From: Phoronis ovalis
Lineage: Eukaryota > Phoronida > Phoronidae
Length of the DNA stretch: 13,546 nucleotides
Assembly: GCA_028565635.1 (NCBI GenBank)
Contig: JAOXYB010037595.1
Coordinates: 1-13,546 of the forward strand
Direction: 5' to 3'
The notes below the pieces were generated by a model. It did no database searches. It had not been told where the DNA came from and worked only from the letters and a program-made list of their open reading frames with translations. This document shows positions 1-8,135 of the stretch, piece after piece. The stretch's first letter is position 1; every line of letters starts with the position of its first letter. The translations under genes and the position numbers were made by a program.

Positions 1-449
1 GGGCTGCCATTTCTTTATTTTAAGAGATATTTTAAAAATTCCAAAAGATCTTTACTTCTGAAGGATGCACCTTTAATATAATTATATGTTTAATGTGAAA
101 AAACCCGTTGGCATTGCTAGTAAAAACATCCCGTAACAAAGGCGTAACAACATAAACAAGTCACAACACTTGCGTATTTGCCGATCAAAGGTTCACGTGT
201 ACAAGATAACTTTCATGCATCATACTTTTGTTGCTGACTGGGAATGATTAAGAAACTAAACTGTCAAGTTTAATGGCAAAGAGTAATTTGGTTTCATGGA
301 AGCCACTTGTTGCTTTTCAAATTTGCCACACCCGGAAGTGAAACCAGGTCAGCTGGAAAGCCGAAAAACAATGCCCTTTTTCACGAAAGTAATAACAGAA
401 AAGTTACAAAAAGTGTTTCTAAAGTAACTTTGTTAACAGTTTATATTAC
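1..449 (-). other. Intron 1 of SWAP70/DEF6-like gene (partial)
   Basis: On the minus strand this stretch follows a good donor (G|GTAATA at 449-444) and runs off the window edge. I looked for the expected next exon of the family (hydrophobic VLSHNL-like start) and did not find it, so I read it as intron. It contains a strong ETS-type motif CCGGAAGTG at 332-340 and an E-box CACGTG at 194-199, which may be enhancer or alternative-promoter elements. No other coding signal was seen. Confidence 0.5.
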
Positions 450-542
450 CTTTAGTTGCGATTTTTGAACTTGGTTAGTTTTTTGCTCGTCCAAAGCATC
501 AAAAGCGTGCCATACACCTTTTCTCTTCTCTTCGTACGCCAT
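450..542 (-). CDS. First coding exon of a SWAP70/DEF6-like PH-domain GEF
   Basis: Reading the minus strand from ATG at 542-540 (context AAAATGGCG) gives 31 codons ending exactly at a consensus donor (AAG|GTAATA), phase 0. The peptide contains GVWHAFDALD and, at the exon end, VQKSQLK. This matches the conserved N-terminus of animal SWAP70 and DEF6, which has W-H/Y-AFTALD followed by KVSKSQLKVLSHNL. In that family this region is an EF-hand-like N-terminal segment, ahead of the PH domain and C-terminal coiled coil; the proteins bind phosphoinositides and act on Rac/F-actin. Only this exon is in the window; the remaining exons should lie to the left. SWAP70 and DEF6 cannot be told apart from 31 residues. 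It is head-to-head with ETFBKMT. Confidence 0.75.
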
Positions 543-927
543 TTTCAAAAACACGTGACTAGTGACGTAGGAAGGATTCTCTCACTTCCGATTATTAATT
601 TGCAAAATGTGAGATTCGGGCTTGATTTTCAGAGACAAATTATTAGACTGTCCAGGTTTGTCATCTGCGTGTTTATGTTGCATATGTTGTTAACTAGTTT
701 AGAGAATATCACCGTACTATAAATTTAGAAATTACTTTACGTTAAAGGGAAAATTGTTCACGATCAATTGGGGTTTTTGTTCGTGCTGTTTGGGTGTCTT
801 GCAAGGCAATCTCGTCTGCGTGCTGAATAGACAAGTACCATGTCTTTTAAGTAACCTCGGATAAACAGTATATCAGGAGCCAAAACAGCTGACGTAGTTG
901 GCTACGTGCTGAACGGATATATAGAGT
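543..927. promoter_or_regulatory. Bidirectional promoter, SWAP70/DEF6-like and ETFBKMT
   Basis: Only 385 bp separate the two divergent start codons, so both promoters must lie here or overlap the 5' ends. Next to the minus-strand gene are an E-box inside CACGTGAC (552-559), a CRE-like TGACGTA (563-569) and an ETS-like site read on the minus strand as CGGAAGTG (583-590). A second TGACGTA lies at 890-896, 32 bases ahead of the plus-strand ATG, and a TATATA run at 918-923. The TATA-like run is too close to the ATG at 928 to serve it in the usual way. Motif assignments are by eye. Confidence 0.5.
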
Positions 928-2530
928 ATGAGAAGAATACCAATTTTGTGTTACATCAGGCATGCAAAACCTACCCGAATAACAAATTACTATTTTACAC
1001 CTATTAGTATTAAGCGACAGTATCATTTAGATAGCTACAAAACCTTGAAGACTTTGATAATAAAACACACACAAGTTACAACCGAACACATGACCCCTGA
1101 GATCAAGTTGCAACTAATTACGAAGGAATGCTGTTTGTGGCATGCACCACCAAAGGATAATCCGTTTGCAGACCCATTTTGGGCGTTTTATTGGCCTGGT
1201 GGTCAAGCTCTTGCAAGGTAAAATTCGTTTGTGTTTTGTTAGTACTCGTGCAGTCTGAATAAATTCAGTTGTTAGTATTTGATTCCTCCATGACTCAGTA
1301 GGAACCAAGGAACAGCAATGGATGGATTTATATCAGACTAATTTAATATAAAGTTCTCAGATAAAACTGTTTTATTTATCCCGACCTAGGTCAATCTTAA
1401 TAGTAAGTAACTGGCAAAAAATTAAACTAATATTTTTTACCAATTTGAAATGCTTTAACTAGTTACTTATTATGTTAGAGAACTAGATATAAAATATTAT
1501 AAAATTAATTCAAATCACTAAGTATTGCAAATTCCAATAATTTTATAATTGAATGTATATACAGGTAGCAATCAATTGTTGATTTTTTTTTTGAAGATTT
1601 ATATTAGACAACTGTGACATCTTCAAAGACAAGAAAATTTTGGATGTCGGAAGTGGCTGTGGAGCTTCAGCCATAGCAAGCATTATGAGTGGTGCAAAGA
1701 CAGTGTTAGCCAATGATATTGATGAAGGTACGGTGGATAGTTAGTAAAACTATTCTGTGTTGAAAACATTAGAAGAAAAAGGTTTATCTGTGTTTATTTG
1801 TTCTAGTAAATTTTTAATTATGCACTGAATGTGTAATGGGAGAGTGACTGATTTATTCCAGAATACACATTTTAGGAAGGATTTTCACCTTCTCCAGAGG
1901 TTACTTACTTCACAATATGTGATTGTTAGCTTTTTCTTGAATAAATCATCTGCAGAATTGTGATAAAAATGTTTTAACCAAAAGTTTTCACTGCCAAAGA
2001 AACTATGTTTGCCATAGTCTGTGACAATGTGGTGATAATTCAAGAGCTTAGTTACATGTCACGAATACTAAAAACATGTTTTTGGTTGTGAATAAATAAT
2101 ACTAAATTATCGTTATCTACACGGAAGTTTTTAATTGGTATATATCACAGTTGTTTGTTTTTATTGTAATACTTGTTTTTTAGTTGCCTTGGTTGCGATT
2201 GATATAAATGCTGCGCTAAACAATGTAAAATTAAAAACTGACTCCAGTAATTTAATTGGTGAGAAAGAAAATCATTGGGATATTGTGTTACTTGGTGACA
2301 TGTTCTATGATACAGATTTTTGCAAAACAGTTTTTGATTGGATAAAGAAAATATCTCATAACACTAGAGTTTTTATTGGTGATCCAGGAAGATTAAGTTT
2401 TAAGTCAAATCTTGAGTACAGTAATTTAGGAAAAGTGGCTGAGTATGAATTACCAGAAAATTGCAAAATAGAAAATTATGGATTAACGCAATGCTGTGTC
2501 TGGGAATTCAAGCTAGGGAAATTTTGTTAG
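928..2530 (+). CDS. ETFBKMT: ETF-beta lysine methyltransferase, mitochondrial (3 exons)
   Basis: Exons 928-1217, 1597-1727 and 2184-2530 join in frame to 255 residues, close to the usual family length. Both introns (379 and 456 bp) are GT-AG. In order: a Lys/Arg-rich N-terminus nearly free of acidic residues (about 1-50), typical of a mitochondrial presequence; MTPEIKLQL (about 55-63); PFWAFYWPGGQAL (83-95); the SAM-binding motif I LDVGSGCGA (112-120); ANDID (135-139); and GDMFYD (178-183), which carries the D-x-x-Y hallmark of family-16 methyltransferases; then IGDPGR further on. Known family members trimethylate lysines of ETF-beta next to its recognition loop and so tune electron transfer from acyl-CoA dehydrogenases. 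An in-frame TAG at 922-924 makes 928 the first possible start in this exon; similarity begins upstream of the internal Met at 1090, favouring 928. Convergent with the PAM2 gene. Confidence 0.93.
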
Positions 2531-3444
2531 TTACTGAGCGAAACAAAGGGAAAAGTATTTGGTAGACTTTATGAATCGGATTGGATGTATTTTTCAGCAG
2601 TAACAATAGTTGATTGTGGCCAGTAAGCGATTTGGTTTGGAATTGTAAACCACAGATTAAACTTATGAATTATTGTGCATAATTCATAACATTTGTGAAG
2701 AAACACTTTTATAAGATATTTTAATGTGTCCTTCAATCATAGATCTGTAAATTGTGGGACATGGACTGTTATGGCCTTCAGAGATAACGTTTAACATTAC
2801 AAATTCCTAATGCATTTGTACCGTTAGAAGAAATTTCTGTGAACTGTTTATTAAACAGATGTATAATGAATGTTGCAATAAATGCATTTATCTATTGTTT
2901 AAGAACTCGTATAAATCATAGAATTTAATAAAAAGCTGCCTCACATATTTGATTGTTACTCAAAGACTCCATAAAGACAAACATTCATTGCTGTGTGTTA
3001 CTGTTGTATTGAATATTATTTTATCAAAATGATAGAGATTTTTTTATAAAATTTTGCAGGCACAGTTGAAATCATGTAATATGTCTACTCCCTTAAATTT
3101 CTGCATCTGGAACACTGACATGCACGCTATGAGAAAATTTTGCAATATTTATACCAGTGTCCAGAATTCTGTACTTCAAAATGAATAATTTTATAATTTA
3201 ATGAGAATTAACATGAATAGCCAGGAGTTCTATCTTGTGGATACATTGTACGAATGAACAATTCTGAAAGTGGTCATTATTCATGTGCATATCTCTTTGA
3301 ACAGTTACTGTAAAGTTAATAAACCTGTTACCAATTAAAAAAAACAACTTGTATCGGTAGAAGCTGTTCATGTCATTATAACTGTTTCTAATGTCGATTT
3401 TCGTTTTGCCTGGCAGGCATAGTCTTGTTTTCAAATCGTTGCAT
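2531..3444. other. Convergent 3' regions of ETFBKMT and the Q-rich gene
   Basis: The 914 bp between the two stop codons are AT-rich and hold no ORF I can support. The plus-strand part is presumably the ETFBKMT 3' UTR up to the AATAAA signals near 2877-2932. The minus-strand part should be the 3' UTR of the PAM2 gene. Candidate minus-strand poly(A) signals are ATTAAA (3202-3197) and AATAAA (2852-2847). If the latter is used, the two transcripts would overlap tail to tail. Confidence 0.5.
2877..2932 (+). terminator. Poly(A) signals for ETFBKMT
   Basis: AATAAA occurs at 2877-2882 and again at 2927-2932, about 350 and 400 bases after the ETFBKMT stop codon. They are the first canonical signals downstream on the plus strand. 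The cleavage site itself is not visible. Confidence 0.5.
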
Positions 3445-6417
3445 TCACTGTGGTGGTTGATGATTCTGTTGACGAAATGACCGTCGATTTGTACTATAGT
3501 TACTTCGGTGCTTGCGATACTGGGCGCCAGCTGGTTGAGGTATTGACTGTTGTTGGTTTTCAGCCTGCCGTTGATGCTGACTTTGCAGTGATGCAACATT
3601 AGGAGAGTTACTATCTACCGATGGCTGAAATGAAGAGACGAGAAATAAGATATATACTCTTCCCACTAATTCACCGAAAATTGACAAAAAAAAAAAAAAT
3701 CGGGACGAGTTTTAAATTGTTCCCTTTGGAAAGTGTAACAATGTAGTATAAATGAAACCCCATAAGAACGATCTATTTTTTTTTTATTTACTGTTTTAAA
3801 AAATGGAGTATTGTAAAGGCATTCGCTAACAATTTTTCACGTGCGGCATGTACATGTAGTACAGCTAACACTAACTTGAAATATTTTGAGCGAATACTTT
3901 TAAAATGCCTTCAATCAACAGCATAGAATACCATTCACCTGTCTGTTTGACGCTGGATTAGATGATGCTATACCCCCAGCTGATTGTCCTTGTTGTTGTT
4001 GGCCACTGTTTTCTTTACTTCTGGAAGCTGGAGTATTGAAATTTTTAGGAATGCTGTGAGAAGCAGGTCTAAAGAAATCATTAGATGACCAGCCCGTCTT
4101 AGATTGTACAGTAGTATTTCGCGGAGTAAAAACCGGTGCATTGGGATTAATAGGTCTTGATCCCGATTGGGCTGTCAACTTTTCATATTTTTGCCGTAGT
4201 GCACTGATCGACACCCTGGAATTAGTTTTGATTTTCGAATCTTTCATTTTGGAATTTGCATCATTGGAGACCTGAGTTGTTCCATTCGTTGTCACTGCTT
4301 TATTATGATTTTCTTGTCTTTGAATAACAGGACGATGCGTTTGATCCATTAAATCTTGATGTATGTTCAACCCCGCCTCGTTCCTGCTACGGCATGGAGT
4401 TCTGTAATAAGGCGTAGCACTCGATGCTCTTTTGGGTGGCTGATTACTGGGAAGCATTTGATTCTGTTTGTCGCAATTTTCTTGCGAGTTATTTGGCAGA
4501 CTATTGCAATGTTGTACTGGTACCTGGTTTTGTTTACTGATATTTCGTTTGTGTTGTCCTTGATCTTTGTTCTCCTGAGACATATTTTGTTGGGATTGTT
4601 GTTGTTGCTGCTGTAGGTTATTTTGTTGTTTTATATTATGAGTCTGATGTGAACTAATTTGTTGATTTTGATACACTTGCTGAGGAACTTGGTGTTGGCT
4701 ACAACTGGCCTGCCGTTGGTGTACATCACTATGCTGTTGGTTGAAACATTGCTGTTGCTGGCCATTTGGTTGATGATTATTTTTCTGTTGTGCGTAACTG
4801 TCCTGGTGACAACCGTGATGGTTATTCCTTTGAGACTCGTGCTGCCTTCGTTTGGAATAATGCTGACCGTTATACTGGGGATGCGTTAGTCCTTGCTGAT
4901 TGCAACTTTGGTGTTTTTGTAGTTGCTGGTCAGCTTGCTGTGGCTGTTGGTGATTAAATTGATTTCCTTGAGACTGGTTGTCATAATTTTCTTTTTGAGC
5001 AATTCTGGGTATGAATTCCGGCGCTCCAAAATTCATTCCGTTTTCTCCAAGTGTACCTTGATGAACTTGCATTGTATCTATCGATGCTCCGCTTTGGTAA
5101 TCACATTGCTGTCTTGGTATACATTCTGGACTGCTTGGGTTGTAATTAGGAGACTGTCCTCCAGTTAAATAAGGTCGTTTATCGTGGTGATTTGATCTTT
5201 CATATGAATTTCTAGGTTGTTGATATTTACTTGGATTAAAAATATATTCTCCATAATGGGTTTGGTCAAGCTCCTTCGGTCTGTGCCTATCCAAAGATGC
5301 CGTCCTGTGCTTTTGGTTATATTTTTTCTTACCTTGATGTGGAAAAGTCCAATTGTTATATTGAACATGCGACTTTCCGCTTGGATAACATGTGTTGCCT
5401 TGTGAATAAATGTCTCCAGTATTGGATTGTGTTTGTGAGCTATTACCCGTTAAGATAATTGCGCTCCGTGTAAAGTCGGATTGCGTACTGGGCATATGTT
5501 GCTCTGTGCTGCACTCGGGGTTGACTTGAACATTCAATGATGGGCACGAGCCTCGATTTTTGTCGGTCATTTGCTGTGGGTAGCAAGAAGGATACCAATT
5601 TCCATTGCTACCATAATATCCCTTATTTCGAGATTTGTCACTGCCACTACCACCATATTGTTGTGGGTCGTTACAATTTCGATGATATCGTCTTGCTCCT
5701 GGACTTTTTGATCGGCTACATCTGGTTCCTGACGTAAATTGTGAATGTGATCCCCAAGGTTGGGAATTATCGAAATTTCCTTTCTGTCCGCTATTTTGTG
5801 CGTAATCGTTTTCAGCATATCCGTTATAATGATACGTTGTGTCTCCTTCAAAATTAACGTTTTCATGATACCCTTGATAACCAGCATCATAACCACTGTG
5901 CCATGACCCATGCATTTCGGAACTTTGAGCACACCCTTGATCTGTGCAATATGTCCAACAGGAACACTGATTTGGTTGTAAGATAACAGGTGAGTATGGA
6001 CAATATGCAGGGAGGATGATCACTGTACTATATGGATTGATTGGAAGTATGGCCCCGTTACAACTTATATAACAAGCTGGTGTGGGTTCGGTACAATTGT
6101 CCGGAGAATAGGCTGTTGTAGCAGGCTCTTCAGAAGAAATCGTTGACTCTTCGTTAGAATCACATGTTGTATACGGCTGAAATAAAAGTTTACTTCAATT
6201 AACAGTAATGACGTTTTTGTACCATCAAAGCAGCTCATACTCGTTATGGATAAAACTTTGTTTAAAAAATTTACAAACAAAAAGTATCAAATGTGTTTCT
6301 TAATATTTGTTGTTTCGCTTGACTGTACAATATGATAACTCATAACGTTTCTCATGACGTAAATGTAAATAAAATATTAGGTACCTGCTCTGTGACATTA
6401 GAATCAGCAGTAGTCAT
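3445..6417 (-). CDS. Q/N-rich disordered protein with two PAM2 motifs (3 exons)
   Basis: Exons on the minus strand: 6417-6385 (11 codons, start ATG), 6176-3939 (746 codons) and 3624-3445 (59 codons plus stop). All are phase 0 with GT-AG introns of 208 and 314 bp, giving 816 residues. I do not recognise the orthologue. Residues 16-93 hold nine cysteines, including C-x-C-x3-C-x4-C at 82-93. Residues about 100-230 are Tyr/Gly/Ser-rich. Residues about 412-588 are Gln/Asn/His-rich with a six-Gln run encoded at 4613-4596. The tail is Arg/Gln-rich. Two segments fit the PAM2 consensus L-N-x-x-A-x-x-F-x-P: MNFGAPEFIP (392-401) and INPNAPVFTP (687-696). The second follows a short helix-like ALRQKYEKL. 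PAM2 peptides bind the MLLE domain of cytoplasmic poly(A)-binding protein, so a role in mRNA tail metabolism or RNA granules is inferred. No catalytic or RNA-binding domain is visible. The gene model is strong; the function is inference. Confidence 0.85.
4122..4151 (-). other. PAM2 motif, C-terminal copy
   Basis: Codons for residues 687-696 read I-N-P-N-A-P-V-F-T-P, flanked by Arg-Pro before and Arg-Asn after. All the usual anchor positions (hydrophobic, Asn, Pro, Ala, Phe, Pro) are filled, with Ile in place of the common Leu. This is a close match to the PAM2 of ataxin-2 and PAIP-type proteins. Confidence 0.75.
5007..5036 (-). other. PAM2-like motif, central copy
   Basis: Codons for residues 392-401 read M-N-F-G-A-P-E-F-I-P. 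Asn, Ala, Phe and Pro anchors are present; Met replaces Leu and Phe replaces the first Pro. The A-P-E-F core resembles the one in USP10-type PAM2 motifs. Weaker than the C-terminal copy, but it sits in an otherwise low-complexity region. Confidence 0.5.
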
Positions 6418-6836
6418 TGTGTCTTCCAGATATCATGTTGTTGTCGGCAATGCACAACTAACACTAACTAATTTCCGGTGTTTGGTCATAAAACTATGAC
6501 GAAAAACCATTTGCATATAGTCAACCCTTTATTTTTTTTATTTAAACGAAGGGCTGTAGTATTTGAAGTTAAATCTTCAAAGGTTATTGATAATCTAAAA
6601 GCAAACTACAAAGATTTTCCTATATCTGATTCCATGCCCATGAGGCATGTCCACAAATTAGTCAATGTTGAGCCTACATCCCACGCACCATTTGCGTATT
6701 TTGTAATATAATAACGTCATTTCATAGTCATTAAAATGTGACGTATTTGTCGGCGTAATTGCTTGTTTGACAGAAGTTCTAGCTAGCTCCACATTAAAGT
6801 ATTTCTTTAATAGTATATCGAATAGCAGCAACATAA
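6418..6836. promoter_or_regulatory. Bidirectional promoter, Q-rich gene and coiled-coil gene
   Basis: The start codons of the minus-strand Q-rich gene (6417) and the plus-strand coiled-coil gene (6837) are 419 bp apart. An ETS-like motif, minus strand ACCGGAAAT, lies at 6471-6479, about 54 bases ahead of the minus-strand ATG. CRE-like TGACGT occurs in opposite orientations at 6719-6714 (-) and 6739-6744 (+), about 100 bases ahead of the plus-strand ATG. Another TGACGT lies just inside intron 1 of the Q-rich gene (6355-6360). No TATA box at a convincing distance. A 71-codon ORF (6496-6711, +) lies inside; see its own entry. Confidence 0.45.
6496..6711 (+). CDS. Unsupported small ORF inside divergent promoter
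   Basis: An ATG at 6496 opens 71 codons ending at TAA (6709-6711). The peptide has a short hydrophobic stretch near its N-terminus (NPLFFLF), then a mixed charged region, and no domain I recognise. It could be an upstream ORF of the coiled-coil gene, a small independent gene, or chance: an open stretch of this length is not rare in non-coding DNA. No splice site, Kozak strength or poly(A) signal argues clearly for it. Confidence 0.15.
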   Translation: MTKNHLHIVNPLFFLFKRRAVVFEVKSSKVIDNLKANYKDFPISDSMPMRHVHKLVNVEPTSHAPFAYFVI

Positions 6837-7484
6837 ATGGCCGACGATCCGCCTGAACAAAGTTTACCATGCCGAGACTTGTTTGGAGAGTTGCTAGAAA
6901 TTGTAGTTGCCGCACAACATGCAAAGGAGAGATCAAACGAATTGGAGCGACGAATTGAATTCATCAATGAACTCCAAGCCAGAATTGTGGAAGAAGCAAG
7001 AAACGTTCATCAAATTGCAGAAAACTTGGTATCAACTGCGAAGGCAACTTCAAACCTTGTGGTGAAAATTTGCGACATAGATAGCTGGAGTTATGTATTT
7101 CAATCAAGTCAAGCTTACTCGGAAAAAATTAGTTTCGCTGATTTTGCAAACATTTTAGGACTCTCAGCGAGTAGAGATGAACGTACAACTCCTAATAATT
7201 ATGAACAACACCAAGATTTTGACAGAATGGCATGTTTAACTAAACGGTCCCAACCTTTTTTAGAAACTTCTCGATTTTGGAAACAAACATTATTAAAGAA
7301 ACAAACGTCTGAAAATAACGAGCCATCTGTTAAACCCAAGCTTCCTGAATCGTCAAGAAAACTTTCCAGTAGTGAGAACGTTTCTCGCATACCATCTTTG
7401 CCTTTGGTTTGGGAGGAACATGTTGAATCTCAACAAAATGGAGTACCAGCAAGTTGGATCGAACAAAAGCAAAAATACAAGTAA
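6837..7484 (+). CDS. Coiled-coil protein of unknown function (or first exon of a larger gene)
   Basis: ATG at 6837 (ATAAATGG) opens 215 codons to TAA at 7482-7484 with no internal intron. Residues about 17-75 are strongly helical with heptad-like spacing (GELLEIVVAAQ, then NELERRIEFINELQARIVEE and on to about 75), indicating a coiled coil. Residues about 80-215 are mostly polar and probably disordered, with Trp-containing patches near 84, 146, 191 and 207. I do not recognise the family; small coiled-coil adaptor subunits look roughly like this, but nothing specific identifies it. There is no AATAAA soon after the stop: ATTAAA is at 7679-7684 and AATAAA at 8059-8064. The last codons contain a possible weak donor (CAA|GTAAAA, GT at 7481-7482), which would join in phase to the acceptor at 8135; in that case the TAA would be intronic. 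Confidence 0.75.
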   Translation: MADDPPEQSLPCRDLFGELLEIVVAAQHAKERSNELERRIEFINELQARIVEEARNVHQIAENLVSTAKATSNLVVKICDIDSWSYVFQSSQAYSEKISFADFANILGLSASRDERTTPNNYEQHQDFDRMACLTKRSQPFLETSRFWKQTLLKKQTSENNEPSVKPKLPESSRKLSSSENVSRIPSLPLVWEEHVESQQNGVPASWIEQKQKYK

Positions 7485-8135
7485 AAAATTGTATTAACCA
7501 TTTGTTATGTTCCTTCAATTTAACAAGAGCAAAATAATTATGACATTAATCTTTTGCCAACCGAGATAAACCTTTCTCTCTGAGTGATCCATCGTCACCT
7601 ACCACGCCTGTTCTATCATGATGACTTAATTCTGAATAACTATGCCCGGGTGCTTGCTTTTTGCTTAGCGGACTATAGATTAAACTCTGGCAGCTCAGTG
7701 TATGATCGACCCCTTCCTGCTTAGTCCACTGTTGTAACTATTATTGTAAGCTGCAATTTGATTGGTGTCAAGACTTTCGTGACACTTATATAGAAATCGT
7801 TTTTCTGTTTTTCGAGATGGTAAACAAAAATTGACTATGGTTAATTAAGCCCAGACGTTAGTTGAGAAGGTACGGAACACTAACCGATGGATTTACTCAA
7901 ACTGGCATATATAGAGATTATAGTTAAGACAACAAATATTCGTTTTTTAGACATAGACAATCACCTTTACCTATTAACTAACCCGAAATTTCCCTTTCTG
8001 GTAGCACCAATCCGACACTTTGCGATTTTATCATTTCCTTTCTCGTTCGCAATGCTCAAATAAAAATAGGAAAGCGTCTAGGCAAAACAATATTTATTTG
8101 CAATGCTACCAACTGATGATTCCTTCTAATTGTAG
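7485..8135. other. Spacer (or intron) between the coiled-coil ORF and the Ser-Pro-rich gene
   Basis: This 651-bp stretch has no plus-strand ORF I can support. The part at about 7550-7730 is visibly richer in G+C than its flanks and holds the antisense exon candidate listed separately. A TATATAG run lies at 7788-7794. Near the right end, TTCCTTCTAATTGTAG (8120-8135) is a reasonable splice acceptor with a CTAAT branch-like element. Confidence 0.4.
7546..7728 (-). CDS. Candidate antisense terminal exon (60 codons)
   Basis: On the minus strand, an acceptor-like ACAACAG at 7735-7729 is followed by 60 open codons and a TAA at 7548-7546. The peptide is polar and looks like a cytosolic C-terminal tail: it includes IYSPLSKKQAPGHSYSEL and ends GSLREKGLSRLAKD. 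It has no in-frame Met, so it would have to be a last exon. I could not find an upstream partner exon on the minus strand at higher coordinates, and the family is unknown. The overlapping plus-strand frame is also open for 47 codons, so base composition alone may explain it. Confidence 0.25.
   Translation of the reverse strand, partial: WTKQEGVDHTLSCQSLIYSPLSKKQAPGHSYSELSHHDRTGVVGDDGSLREKGLSRLAKD

Noticed and set aside
1-10. Minus-strand ATGGCAGCCC at the window edge, like another start codon
   Set aside because: Only three codons are visible, so it cannot be judged.
456-722. 88-codon plus-strand ORF
   Set aside because: It lies across the minus-strand SWAP70/DEF6-like exon and the promoter, begins at a non-ATG codon, and resembles no family.
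3198-3599. 133-codon minus-strand ORF
   Set aside because: It overlaps the last exon of the Q-rich gene in another frame and runs into its 3' UTR; the spliced phase-0 frame ending at 3445 fits better.
4356-5737. Several hydrophobic plus-strand ORFs
   Set aside because: They are complements of the Gln/Asn-rich exon (CAA/CAG codons read as TTG/CTG Leu), which explains their Leu/Val-rich look.
5567-5932. 121-codon minus-strand ORF
   Set aside because: It is a shifted-frame shadow inside the 746-codon exon, with no splice support.
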